64,000 nucleotides of DNA from Acanthosepion lycidas (GCA_963932145.1 OZ010595.1:75608090-75672089); one strand, 5' to 3'; positions 1 to 10,266 are shown, counted from the first letter of the stretch. A program made the numbers and translations. The notes: a model not told the origin generated them from the sequence alone.

Positions 1-197
1 ATCCTTACTAATTTCTTCCTTTTTGTTATTATTACAACATTTTGGTCATTGTGCCATCTGTCAATTTGAGTAAACTTCAGGGAATTTCTATGTGAACTCT
101 CTTTAATCTAAGGTTCTATATATCAAGGAATATATCATCTTGTTCTTATTTAGTGCTGCTCAGTTATTGATTGCCTTGTTTCCACTATAATACCCTT

Positions 198-266
198 CTC
201 AGGGATTGAACATAATTATTATATCACAAAAATTTATGAACCAATGCTTTAATCCACTAAGCTAAA
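198..266 (-). repeat. tRNA-derived SINE head (A and B boxes)
   Basis: Read on the minus strand, an A-box-like TAGCTTAGTGG (about 254-264) is followed by a B-box-like TGTTCAATCCC (about 201-211), with spacing close to that of a tRNA gene. The intervening arms do not fold into a proper cloverleaf, so this is a SINE promoter region and not a tRNA gene. A close relative lies at 27960-28028. Family assignment beyond tRNA-derived is not possible by eye. Confidence 0.5.
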
Positions 267-270
267 AAAT

Positions 271-2080
271 TATTGATTTTATACTCTAGTTTTCAAAAAA
301 AAAAGTACACTGGAAACTTCTGAATTTACCTCAGAGATATCAATGCTATTTTGATTTAGTGTTCAGAAAATAAACTTGCACTTTTGTTACGCAATTGAAA
401 AGGTGGCAGAAAGAAAAGTCCTGCCATGCATTTGTGGATGGGAAAAAGTCATAGTAATAGGTTAATCTAAAATAAGTAATATTTTAATTTATTTATCTTT
501 ATAAAACCAAATTTATTTTGTAATAATTAAATAATATTTAAAAGTACTAAATATTTATAGTATCAGTCTTATTCAATTTACTGTAAATAAAATAATATTA
601 TTGCTAAAACAGGATCTTGCTCAATAAACTGAGTGACCACTTCACCAGACAAATAGAATAATTTTCCCCGAGGAGAAATTTCAGTAAACTTAAATAATGC
701 CTAAAGGTTAAATCCACTTTGGCAGGAAGGGAGCCTGCTACTGTCACTACTTAGAACACATCCATTAAGCTGAGGAGTGGGAGTCTAATATTTTCAGAAA
801 TTTGTTAGCCAAGGATGGTGAGCTAAATCATTGGTAAGACTATAAGAGTCAGCAAAGTTAAGAATTATCATAAACCAGTTTAAACATTTTCTTTGATTTA
901 TTTCCTAGGACCACTGAAGATATCAGGCATATTATAATTATCCAGTATACTAGAATTCAAGAGAACTCGTATTATACCGTATAACTCATTGAAATATCTT
1001 TACATAAATGTGTTATTTTAGTTTCTAGATGGCATTTACTAAAATCCAGACATTTGAATTTCTATCCATTATTTAAATATTTCTTATTTTTTGCTGTTAG
1101 TAAAAAGTGGTTGATGAATTTTATTATCTATATACTATTTTTCAAGTAATTTTCCTATATTAATTTTATTTGTCCAATTTCTTCCCTGTAATCATCATTC
1201 ATTCTTTTGCCTTTTCTTTTTATATAATTCCAGATAAGTAAAATTTACTCCTTAAAATTGTCATTTAGATTTTGGTTATCAGATAGCTGCTTTTATGAAT
1301 CTCTATCACCCTCGTTTTTCAGACTGCCTACTAGGATGTTTTTTTAAGGAATTTCGATGGTTAATTTTCATTAAAGTTTTCATGAAAGTTTATTAGAGAA
1401 TTTTTTTACAATATTCTTTTTATGGAATATTTCAAGTAAATTAGTTCTTTTCTCCAAGTCCTAATTCAGAAACATATAAAGGATATAGTTTTGATTCCAC
1501 CATTTTTTTTTAATACATGGATATGCAGCCACATTGATGTCTTTTTAAAAGTCAAATATTTTAGAAAATTTAAAGTAGTAGGCCCTACCTTATGATAAAG
1601 TATATTGGGTCTTGTCTGTCTATTTTCAATATGAGATTTGTTCATTGCTTTTGCAGCAATTGTTGGCTCATTGTCTAACCCTCCCCATTTTTTAAAACCA
1701 GGCTTTGGGACTTGCCATCATGGCTACCAAGCTATTATTAGGTCAGTTTTTTTTTCTGTCAGAATAACCCTCTCTTAAATATGACTACATTATGGTACCT
1801 GAGGGAGAAGTGGATTTATGCTCTTCCAAGGGGATTTCATAAAAATATTTATAGAAAAAAGAAAATAAAAGGAAATAGTATTAAATGCATGTGTAAAAAG
1901 GTGTTTAATGATTTCTTTTTGTTTCTTGTTTACCCAAGTTTCAAGATTCTTAAAATCTGTTTTCTTCAAATAGAACATTAAATTTTTTATAAGATACATC
2001 AGTTTTCTTCATGTGATAATATTTATGAATGATAATCCAAATTACCATATTTTGATAACATAAATTTTAAGATTAAGAGA
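271..2080. other. AT-rich non-coding stretch
   Basis: About 1.8 kb of A+T-rich sequence. Open frames are short, with no recognisable domain, and no repeat from elsewhere in the window was noticed here. A 66-codon frame near 1781-1981 has no family resemblance and overlaps another short frame on the opposite strand. Confidence 0.6.
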
Positions 2081-2082
2081 TA

Positions 2083-3155
2083 CAGGGTACGATGGATAAA
2101 TTGTCATCTAAATTATGTAAAAATGAAAATAACACTGATATCTCATTTTAACAGATATATTTACCAAAATTAAACAAAAATATCTTGAAATACTAAAGAG
2201 TAAAATTATTCAATAAAATCACCATCTGCTTCAACCATGGCCTCCAGATGACTTTGGAATCTCTTGCAACTCTTCTGGACGGTCTCCTTGTTTAAGTTAG
2301 TGAATGCTGCTATAATCCTTGCCTTCAATTCATCTTTTATGATACAAGGAGTTTTGTTGGTCTCTTGCTCAACTGCACCCCACACATAATAATCAAGTGT
2401 GGGTTGCAGTCTGGTGAGTTGGTGGCCAGATGTAAGAGGGTGAAGAAGTCAAAGATATTGACTGACAGCCATGAATGGGTTCTCCTCCTTTTGTGGCATG
2501 GTGCAGAGTCCTGTTGCCAGACATAGGGTCTTCCAGCAGACACCCTATTGACCCAGAGCAGCGCTACCTCCTCAAGGCACTTGATGTAGGTGTCTGTGTT
2601 GAGTCTGAGATGCTGTAGGAAGATGAATGGAGGTGTAACATCGTTATCACTTTAGGGGACACTAAGTCAACGGTTGTTCTGTGTGTTCACCATCTTATCC
2701 TGACAGAAATTTTTCTCGTCTGAAAAAAACAAAAAAAACAAAGGATGTTCGGTTGTTTAAAAGCTATGCAGTGAGGTCTTTCCTCTTGTCCTTCATGGTT
2801 TAGAATAAAAATTGGCCCTTTCTCATCTTACATGATAAATACCGAATGTCTTCATACACTATCAGCCTGATAAGAAACTCAGAAACTCCTGTGTCTCTGA
2901 ACCTGATTGACTTGGAGTGATCAATGTCAATTATGGCCTGGATCTCACCAACAATAAATTTAGAAATTCTTTTCTTATCAAAATGAGTTTTCTAAGCTGA
3001 CATATATTCATAATCACCATTATTCATTCAACTCTTTTGAACTTTCTCTGCACTGTCACCCAAACATTCTGAAATGTTTGTATTGGAACTTCTGGCAATC
3101 ATCAGATGCCTGCCAATTGCAGAAGGCATGAAAATGAGTTGCACAATCAATGCAG
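2083..3155 (-). mobile_element. mariner-type DNA transposon, decayed copy 1
   Basis: The right-hand end of this minus-strand element is at about 2083, where the terminal sequence GGTACGATGGATAAATT matches the inverted end of the copy at 59403-59976. The other terminal repeat was not found near 3150. Sequence just inside the terminus, including the block before the transposase stop, is shared almost word for word by the two copies, which defines a family. The interior carries the broken transposase described separately. Confidence 0.75.
2206..3150 (-). pseudogene. mariner-type (DDxD) transposase, broken
   Basis: A cut-and-paste transposase of the Tc1/mariner superfamily. Reading from about 3150 down there are helix-turn-helix-like remnants, then GVSEFLIRL, MRKGQF, an EKNFCQ block, VTPPFIF and a catalytic-type block WQQDSAPCHKRRRTHSWLS (2450-2520). 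SPDCNP follows. After it a frame change is needed to continue into LDYYVWG, so the last catalytic D sits in another frame. The tail ends in GDFIE and a stop at 2206-2208. Several in-frame stops and an internal deletion before VTPPF make it inactive. The aspartate in LDYYVWG suggests a DDxD (mariner/maT-like) rather than DD34E (Tc1) enzyme. That subclass is inference. Confidence 0.7.
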
Positions 3156-3230
3156 AGTATTGTGTATATTTTTTAATATATTAAATACCTCTGTTAATTA
3201 ACATTGAGCACTGTATTTTTATGCTATAGA

Positions 3231-3275
<45 letters not shown>
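3231..3275. repeat. (GT)n(TA)n microsatellite
   Basis: A short GT run passes into about 17 TA repeats, ending where the sequence changes to GAATAAAG. Confidence 0.95.
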
Positions 3276-3277
<2 letters not shown>

Positions 3278-4289
3278 TAAAGACAAAAGGAAATCTTAGC
3301 TGACATATTTCATCCTTTATCAAGGAAAAATACAAGGATTTTATTTTGTAACAAGTATTTATATACAAGAGCAAAAATGTTATTGGTTTTGCACAAAAGT
3401 TTTAGGTATAGGAATGCTTATAAATATTCATCAGGTTAACTGAAAAGTCAGGCAAGTTATGGAAGACATGAAGTGATACAATTCAATGTCTAATAAATAA
3501 AAGTTAATAAATGATTTTTTTAATATATATATATGAAATATATAAACAATGAAAACTAAATATTTCAGGATACAGGCAGTAAAACGAGGGAAGAGAAAGA
3601 GAAAAAATAATTTTATTTACAACAAAGCTGAAATTTATATTCAATAAAAGACCAAATTACATAACATCATGACTAACAATTCTTCCACATTAAATGTCAA
3701 GTTCTAATGTATAAACACATTTGATTTTTGTCGTCATTAAAATATATCTTACAATCAATTTCAATATGATATCTTGTGTTGGTTTAATTAATATAGATAA
3801 AAGGAGCATTTTTACTGTTTAAAAAACAAAAAAGACAAGGGTGTCTGACCAATCAAAATGCATTGTGAAGATTTCTTTATCAAAAGATTTTGGATAAAAA
3901 AAATGTTCAAAACATCTTTTAGAATTAAATTGTACACACCAATTTATTAACTAGCTTAATAGTTTTGATCTATAAAAAAATGTAAAGGCAGTCTTATATG
4001 AACTATTCTATTTTACCAAATACAAGTGACACCTGAAAAAATCATGTAAGTGATAATTTTTCAACTTTGAAAATAAGCAAGCCAATTTAAACAAATTTGA
4101 GAGTGTCCTTCTTATGATATGGCATGATACTTCTTAGAACAAAACAATTGTGCTGTAGAGACAATTATTTGTAAAATAAGCATGTTGACCAAATAAGTAC
4201 TATGCCAGGGGAAAGTGAGGGGTTGAATTGAAAGAGAGAATTTAATCATTTCAGGGCTTGTAGTTGGTACAGAAGAATAATTCATAAAA
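3276..4289. other. AT-rich non-coding stretch
   Basis: No gene, known repeat or RNA could be recognised. Open frames are short and of low complexity. Confidence 0.55.
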
Positions 4290-4475
4290 TCCAAAAGAGT
4301 GCCTCTCCATTAGGTAGTAGTGTGAATTCATCTTGTGTACTGTGGAAAGAGTTCAATCCTTACTGAGAGATCCATGTTTGTGTTCTTGTGCAGAAGTGGG
4401 TGCAGAGTGTATGACAGTCCCGGGTATCCATTTAGGGAAGGCATCTAACCAAAGAGTGAAATAAAAATTTAATTT
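4290..4475 (+). repeat. SINE-like fragment with B-box-like motif
   Basis: GAGTTCAATCCTTAC (about 4349) resembles an RNA polymerase III B box. It is followed about 80 bp later by GGGAAGGCATCTAACC, a variant of the GGAAGAGCATCTGGCC motif seen in the two SINE copies at 37180-37625 and 37880-38225. No clear A box was found, so this is a partial or very old copy. Confidence 0.35.
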
Positions 4476-4639
4476 GAATAAAGTGATTATTTCATGTTTC
4501 ATCTGTTTTTATATATTTAAAATTTCTTCCTTTTTCACATTTCTCAGTACATGGCCCTATAGGCTCCCACCACCTACTTGAGTTTTAGGGGCAAGGAGTT
4601 GGTGCCAGGCATCATCAAACCTCTCTAAGTCACTGTCCT

Positions 4640-5130
4640 TATCCCAGACTAAGTTAAGCATAGAAAATACTTCTCAGTGCTTGCTATGGCAAGCTTCTCT
4701 TGTAGACCAATTCACTAAATATTAAAATGAGTTTGATCCTGACTGGGTGCCTTAGATTTGTGACCAGACTAAGCTAAATCTTGTAAATAGTTTGTGGTGG
4801 CTGCCATGATGGGATAGTTAGCAAGCTTATCTTGTAAACCAATTCACTATTGTTTCATTATGACTAGGTGCCCTAGACTTGTGGCCTTATGTCAGACTAA
4901 GCCAAGCTTTGTAAATATTGGGTTGGTCAAAAAGTTTGTTCACTTATTTTTACTTAAACAAAAAAACCCTTTTTGCCCAATCAATACCATTAGGTGACTG
5001 CCATGGTGAGATAGCAAATTCACAATTTAAATGAGTTTGATCCTCACTGAGTGTCTTAGTAAATACTTTTGGGCACTTATCATGGTGGGAAAATTAGCAA
5101 GCAAAACCAATTTGTTAGTTTGATTCTCAC
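4640..5130. repeat. Degenerate tandem array of tRNA-like units
   Basis: Four or so diverged direct units of roughly 85-190 bp. Each has a TG(G/A)GTG(C/T)C(T/C)TAG start, a GACTAAGC(T/C)AA(A/G)C block, GTAAATA, TGCCATG(A/G)TG, TTAGCAAGC, CCAATTCACTA and ends in GAGTTTGATCCT(C/G)AC, which resembles a B box. Unit 3 is lengthened by the small inverted-repeat insertion at 4918-4984. A further partial unit starts near 5468. This looks like head-to-tail duplication of a tRNA-derived SINE head, now very degenerate. Confidence 0.5.
4918..4984. mobile_element. 67-bp mariner-like MITE inside a tandem unit
   Basis: Terminal inverted repeats begin TTGGGTTGGTCAAAAAG and end CTTTTTGCCCAATCAA, flanked on both sides by TA (4916-4917 and 4985-4986), the mariner target site. 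Aligning with the neighbouring tandem units shows that the insertion separates GTAAATA from the following TGCCATG block. The arms match only about 70%, so it is old or a solo relic. Confidence 0.5.
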
Positions 5131-5309
5131 TGATAATCACAAATCTCGTAACCCATGAGGATTATAGAGGCACCACACATACTGCAGTTGCAGTAGCAGT
5201 GGTGTTTCCTGAGCAAGACAGCCTGAGGGTACCTGACCCTCTCCAGGCTGCTTGAAATTCAGTTTTCCTTCTCCTAGACTAGTCACCAACCAAGGCTATA
5301 GGACACAGT

Positions 5310-5420
5310 CTGTCCTGTTATTTATCCATAGCTGCAGGGAGAAGTGATGGATTCATACCTTTCCCAAGGGTATTAGTGCATAAGTGAATGTAATGAACTT
5401 GAATAGAATTCAAAATCAGT
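5310..5420 (-). repeat. SINE tail (recurrent conserved tail)
   Basis: On the minus strand this reads as the block CATTACATTCACTTA, ATGCACTAATACCC, GGTATGAATCCATC and AGCTATGG. The same block recurs at 8750-8860, 47690-47775 and 48825-48900, and more weakly inside both composite units at 20331-21037 and 53577-54290. It is the conserved 3' body of a SINE family spread through this window. Confidence 0.65.
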
Positions 5421-5536
5421 TCTCCGATTCCTCAATCAGAGCTGCTGTCAATTACCTCCATGACTCCATGGGTGCCCTAAATTTGCAGTCTTATGTTGAA
5501 CAAAACTAAGCTTAGTCATTATCTATAATGTTGGAA

Positions 5537-5960
5537 TCTTATATATGTCGGGGAGGATGAAAATTCAACAAATGCTGGTTACAATTCTACATAAAAAAAA
5601 CACTCAAGATACAGGGATGCTTAGTTTTAAATTTTTGGCATCTGATATATCGAGATGTCTAACCCAGCCAACCTTATTGAATTTTCCAGTTTATGTTTTT
5701 ATTTTTATTGATATTCTTTCTAAATCCTGTTCTTTTATTGTCCTTTCTCTTCACTAACATTTTCACATTTTCTTTCACTCTCAGTAACCTCTTTAGTCTT
5801 TGTGGCTTTGCTTGGGCGGGGAGGTGAAAGGATTAGAATAAAATACCAGGACACTTTAAATTTTTGGCATCCGATATATCAAGATGTCTAACCCAGCTAA
5901 TCTTATTCAGCTTTCTACTGCTTATATTTTTAATGATATTCTTTTTAAATATTCTGCATT
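5537..5960 (+). repeat. LINE tail flanked by ~100-bp direct repeats
   Basis: Two near-identical segments (about 5627-5725 and 5853-5958) share TAAATTTTTGGCATC, GATATATC and GATGTCTAACCCAGC. Between them (5726-5843) lies a Jockey-like LINE 3' end, recognised by TCTTTTATTGTCC, TTGCTTGGGCGGGGAGGTGA and a trailing A-rich end. The same flanking repeat occurs alone near 56880-57060. The arrangement resembles an unusually long target duplication around a truncated LINE, or a tandem duplication with a LINE at the junction. Confidence 0.55.
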
Positions 5961-6164
5961 GCAAATAACAATGATTTTGTTACAAAAGGAGATATGGCAT
6001 ATGATCATAGATATAAATTTGCTATAAAAGATTCTGAAATTAGTGCACTTTCAATCTATTTTTGTCTTAAGTTAATTTCCCTTTTAATTAAAATTACATT
6101 TTTTAAATCAAAAATATGGTCAGACCTAATATGATAAATGATTGAAACATTGGGTGCACGTTTT

Positions 6165-6600
6165 ATTAAAGACTAGCAGTAGAGTCCGGCGTTGCCCAGG
6201 GATGTAGCAGTAAGAGACAGATCAAGTATCGACCATCATAAAGACTGAAAAATAAAATTGACAAAGATTATTGTTTAAGGTTGACGGACACGCATGTCTT
6301 AATTAGTTTTTTTTTTTTTTTTTTTTTACGAATTGGTCAAACCCAAACTCAAACAAAAACATTGTTTTCAATCGTTATGAGTCTATCGATTGAATAGAAT
6401 TTTATTATAAACAATTGTCTTGTAAATGGAATTTTTAAAGCATTCTGAATGTAAAAATAAAGAAAAAAGTGTGCAAGACAATAAGAAACACTACCTGCCA
6501 AAAATGAAGTTTTGTTGAAAAACGTAGGAAATCTGATCCCATATATGAACGAACACACACAAACAACCTAGGTTTTATAATAATTAAATCTCGATATGAG
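6165..6600 (+). repeat. RTE-like LINE/SINE 3' tail, copy 1
   Basis: Begins near GACTAGCAGTAGAGTCCGGC, GTTGCCC. It carries a poly(T) run at 6308-6327 and ends with GTAGGAAATCTGATCCC, ATATATGAACGAACACACAC and TTTTATAATAATTA. This ending resembles the tails of RTE-clade LINEs and their dependent SINEs in invertebrates. No RT coding remains. Confidence 0.45.
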
Positions 6601-6679
6601 TTGTCCTCCTTTCATTCTGCCGACAGAATTGTGTTTTATCGTGTTTTCAAATTGATTTTGTGCAAAAACAATTGTGTTT

Positions 6680-6838
6680 TTCCAATTTATGACACTGTCA
6701 GAACCACTGCAAGGTAATTTTATGCAGTCCTGTGAAGTTTTGTTGAAATCGGTTGAAAAATGTAGGAAATCCGATCCAATATATAAACGTACAGACACAC
6801 ACATACACACAATCTGCATTTTATAATAACTAAGATCC
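6680..6838 (+). repeat. RTE-like tail, copy 2 (adjacent)
   Basis: Repeats the ending of the preceding copy: AAGTTTTGTTGAAATCGG, TGTAGGAAATCCGATCC, ATATATAAACGTACAGACAC and TTTTATAATAACTAAGATC. The two tails lie head to tail about 230 bp apart, either as a tandem duplication or as a second insertion at the first tail. Confidence 0.5.
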
Positions 6839-7600
6839 CTTTTGTGTTCAATTTTCATTTAAAATGTTTGATGTTTCACCTGTTTATTTCTTGGGATGTT
6901 TTTTCAGTGTGTTTTCTAAATTCTTGCTTCCAGTTTAAGGTTGTTTTCATTTTCAACTGTGTGGTCAGATCATGTCAGAACATTACCAATTATAATGACG
7001 TTCAGTTAAAAATTTTAGCAATCTCAAAAGGAATGAATTCAACACGTACATGAATTTTATATATATTTATTTACAAATCTAAATAAAACATCAGTCAGTA
7101 AAACAGAAAAATCCATTCTTCAACAAACTATTAATCTTTTATTGTGAATGAATAGGTGACTTACAAGATATTTCTTTAGAAAACTTGTAATGACATCAAG
7201 TCATCAGTTTGGAGCAGCACAATCTTATTTGTTAAACTGGTTTGGTTGTTTTTATTTAGCGGTGTATTATCCTATATGGGTTATTTGAAGCTGAAATTCA
7301 AATATGAAAATTAAAATTTTGTAATTTAAGAGAATAACAATATTTGATGATTAAATTTTAATTACTTAGCTGAATTTTTTTAATCCTACAAAATCAAATG
7401 AGGGAAAACTGGTTTCTCCTAACAAAAAATGAGATTAATTATAGCAAATTTTTTTTTTTTTTTTTAATTTTTAAAATATTTTGACAATGTATGCCATGTC
7501 TTCAATTTTACTATTAAAATGTATTTTTGGTCATTTCCCAATAAAAATGTAATGCTGATAAAAAAAAATGTATTCTTGTACTTTTCTAGTATTTTGTTAT
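6839..7600. other. AT-rich non-coding stretch
   Basis: No gene or family recognised. Contains poly(T) near 7448-7465. Confidence 0.5.
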
Positions 7601-7609
7601 TTGAGTGTT

Positions 7610-7780
7610 CACTATTTGCCCATAGTTGAGAACTTAAGAGGTGCTATCACTCCAGGTTAGGGTGAACTGGAAACAGCAGCAATTAAAAGGTGATTCCATG
7701 CTCATCAGAACCTCCAATCTCCCAATCAGAGACCTTACTGCTGGATGTTTGCTGAACTGGGATATTTCCTCATGTTGAAT
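7610..7780 (+). repeat. Tail fragment of the 56.1-56.7 kb repeat family
   Basis: CCATAGTTGAGA, GGTGCTATCACTCCAGGTTA, GGGTGAACTGG, TTCCATGCTCATCAGAACC and AATCAGAGACCTT align in order with 56610-56730 (CCACAGCTGGGA, GGTGCCACCACCCCAGGTTA and so on). It is a diverged copy of the same interspersed repeat. Confidence 0.55.
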
Positions 7781-7941
7781 GTAAATTTTTTAGAACAGGA
7801 GATAGTTTCGTATATTGTATGCTACATGTGACTCATCATGGGGGTTAAGAAGCACCTCTAGAGGGAAAACAAGATATGTCTTGTCACTATGGCATCCTGT
7901 AGCTGAAGAGAGAGAAAAAAAAAAAAAGAAAAAGAGAAATG

Positions 7942-7988
7942 AAATGAAATATAGAGGAGAAAAGAATATTTATGGTATTTGTTTGTTT
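7942..7988 (+). repeat. 47-bp exact duplicate of 9308-9354
   Basis: An identical 47-bp block starts AAATGAAATATAGAGGAGAA at both places and ends GTTTGTTT, while the flanks differ. Translated, it gives KYRGEKNIYGIC, which resembles the linker and first cysteine of a C2H2 zinc finger (TGEKPYxC). Exact identity over 47 bp against diverged surroundings suggests a recent duplication or gene conversion. Confidence 0.6.
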
Positions 7989-8371
7989 TCTTTTCCTTTT
8001 AGATTGCTTTATATATGCCACCTAGTGGATATTAATCTCACAGAAACTAGAATGAAAATTGAAAAAATTTTCTTGTTTTTATGCTGTGACAGACTAGATT
8101 TTAACAACTTTACTATCTTTGTTTTTTTATCACAACATTTAAGCCTATATATTTTTTGATATTCTTCAAGTGTGTACAGAGCATAGTTCTTGAGTGAGGT
8201 GGTGAACAGACCAGGGTGTCAGCTTTCCCAATCACAAGTGGGGCCCCTGATGGAGTGAGCCCTCTATATGAAATAAATATGCAATAACAAAATAACACCA
8301 ACAACTGTTTTAACAATAAAAAGGAATAAGAACTTTGTAAAGTCATCTGCACACTATCAGTTACTCAAGTC

Positions 8372-8451
8372 CAATATAAGTAATGTCAAGCCTAGATGGG
8401 TGACTGCTTGGGAATACCATGTGCTGTAAGCTTGGATGTGCAGGTGGTTGA
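8372..8451 (+). repeat. 5S rRNA-derived SINE head, truncated
   Basis: GATGGGTGACTGCTTGGGAA, TACCATGTGCTGTAAGCTT (ending 8433) matches the 3' half of 5S rRNA, with a deletion upstream. It continues as GGATGTGCAGGTGGTTGA, which parallels the junction to the tRNA-like part in the copy at 53632-53860. The SINE is then interrupted by the LTR-like sequence that follows and resumes near 8740. Confidence 0.65.
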
Positions 8452-8730
8452 TGTAATGGAATAATCCGACACCCCCATGAATGATTACACTATAGGTAGT
8501 AAGTACTGTCTACAAGAGACGGGGGAGACGTGGCGAGAGTGAGAGAGAGACGACGCAAGCACATCTGACCTTCCAATTAGTGGCACTCACTACTAGATTA
8601 ATCTGTGTGTATAACTGTACCATATTTCATATTGTACTCATGGTGTACAATAAAACCTTTCTTCTATTATCCACCTGGTGTTAAGTATTTATTCCCTTAG
8701 GATGGAATATAACAGTGGCGATGAGGATAT
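8452..8730 (+). repeat. LTR with primer-binding site (Ty3/gypsy-like)
   Basis: Starts near TGTAATGGAATAATCC. It contains a purine-rich block, GTACAATAAAACC (polyadenylation-like AATAAA near 8650), and ends GGAATATAACA at 8714. It is followed directly by GTGGCGATGAGGATAT, which resembles a gypsy-type primer-binding site. Internal retroelement sequence is missing after about 8730, so this is a 5' LTR plus leader relic inside a 5S/tRNA SINE. The exact left boundary is uncertain. Confidence 0.55.
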
Positions 8731-8739
8731 TTGAAACAA

Positions 8740-8862
8740 ACTCACACCAATTCCTGTTGGTTTCATTACATTCACTTACATGCAAAAGCAACTTGGGAAA
8801 AGTATGAATCCATTTCTTCTTCCCCCAGCTATGAATTAATTAGTAAGACCTGTTTAACTAAA
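8740..8862 (+). repeat. SINE tail (continuation of split SINE)
   Basis: CCAATTCCTGTTGGTTTCAT, TACATTCACTTACATGC, AAGTATGAATCC and CAGCTATGAATTAATTAGTA match the tail in the intact composite copy at 53790-53900. Together with 8372-8451 this is one SINE split by the LTR relic. Confidence 0.6.
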
Positions 8863-9086
8863 CCATTATTATCTTCCCACCCTCAAAAATTCTTACAATC
8901 TAAAAATATTTTCTGGCTTTACAAACATTGCAAATGGTTGATAAAGCCATAGGAAACAAACCAATCAAATCCAATGTGAGAGGACATTTTACTTTGAAAC
9001 ACAAACTCTCTACCTTAATTTGTTACACAGACAATATTGTCTTTGTCATTTGTAACCCTTATTGTCTGTTAATACACATATATCTG

Positions 9087-9087
<1 letters not shown>

Positions 9088-9140
<53 letters not shown>

Positions 9141-9150
9141 CACACACACA
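9088..9150. repeat. (TA)n(CA)n microsatellite
   Basis: A run of about 23 TA units, then CATACACACACACA. Short frames in this run that read YIYIYI are artefacts. Confidence 0.95.
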
Positions 9151-9400
9151 CTGGTCTTTGTTGTTTTCTTCACATTTCCTTTTACATTTCTGTTGGCAGG
9201 TTCATACTCTGAGAGTGTCTGCCATGTTTGTAGTGGGCTATTTCAGGAAATCACACGTGTTCATCTCACAATGCATACACACACTGGCCTGTTACAGCTT
9301 CATCACAAAATGAAATATAGAGGAGAAAAGAATATTTATGGTATTTGTTTGTTTATTTTTCATTGGTTAAGCAGACCTCACATGTATCTGTCCTGTTAAG
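9150..9400 (+). pseudogene. C2H2 zinc-finger-like fragment (tentative)
   Basis: One frame reads SVCHVCSGLFQEITRV, HLTMHTHTG. It has a CxxC pair, ten residues, then HxxxH followed by THTG, close to a C2H2 finger (usual spacing CxxC-12-HxxxH) with its linker. It continues into HHKMKYRGEKNIYGIC, again like a GEKPYxC linker. The spacing is two residues short and no further fingers follow, so this is a decayed fragment at best, possibly chance. C2H2 genes are expanded in octopods, which makes it plausible. No start codon can be assigned. Confidence 0.35.
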
Positions 9401-10261
9401 TAGCATTTGTGTGGATAATTCATGTTTGTTTTTGTATCAATTCTAGTTGGTCTATATGGGATTCAGTTGATAATGTGTATATATGTACATGTATTTTAAC
9501 ATCTCATGTGTACTTTCATCTATGTCTCACCCACACAGTTTCCTAATGTCCATAGAATGACTGCCTGAATAGTCACAATGTAAAGCAACTGAAATTAAGA
9601 TGAAATTAATAAGAATTTGTAATAAGTCATCTAATAATAAATTTCTTGCCATGTTGGTGAGGATTGGAATATGCTGACTGCATCCCCTACAGATTAATAA
9701 GAATCCCCACCAACTAAAGAAAAAAAAAAAAAGGCCACATTCTGATTGGTTACCTGTAGACTCAAACTGGTGCTGTTTACATACGTTTCCCTCTAGTAGT
9801 AATGCTTACTTAGTTAACGGTCTTTTTACAGCTTTTTGTATCTTACTGGTCTTGATTACTGCGCGATTTTCGTCGATGTTATTTTAAAATGCACTTATTT
9901 TTTAAAATGAAGTTTTCAGTGAATAGTATTTTTTCTTTACTGACCTTAATAAATGTGCTTATAGCTAATGAATCTCACCCTAAAATGTAATTTATGAAGC
10001 TTTAAATTAAAGAAACCTTCATGACATATAAAAAAAAAAAATATTGTTGAAAAAAGGAAAAATCCTTTTTTTACTTTTCAGGCACATAATTTCTATTTTA
10101 TTTTACTTTGTTGGATTTTACGTTTTCCCGTGTATTCATTTCAAACTTTGCATTGCACAGTAATCAAGACAAGTGACACTTCCGCATCGCATGACTACTC
10201 AAGGCAAATATATGTAAACAAATCCAGTAATGGTGAACGTTCTGTGTATGCGACGAGAAAG
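9401..10261. other. Non-coding flank of gypsy element A
   Basis: No recognisable gene. A pyrimidine-rich TTTTTTTACTTTTCAG at about 10067-10082 looks like a splice acceptor, but no coding support follows. The target site AAGTC of element A lies at 10262-10266. Confidence 0.45.
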
Positions 10262-10266
10262 AAGTC

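Noticed and set aside
7815-8159. 114-codon frame with a lysine run
   Set aside because: Spans an A-rich run and the 47-bp duplicated block; no coding evidence beyond the possible zinc-finger linker.
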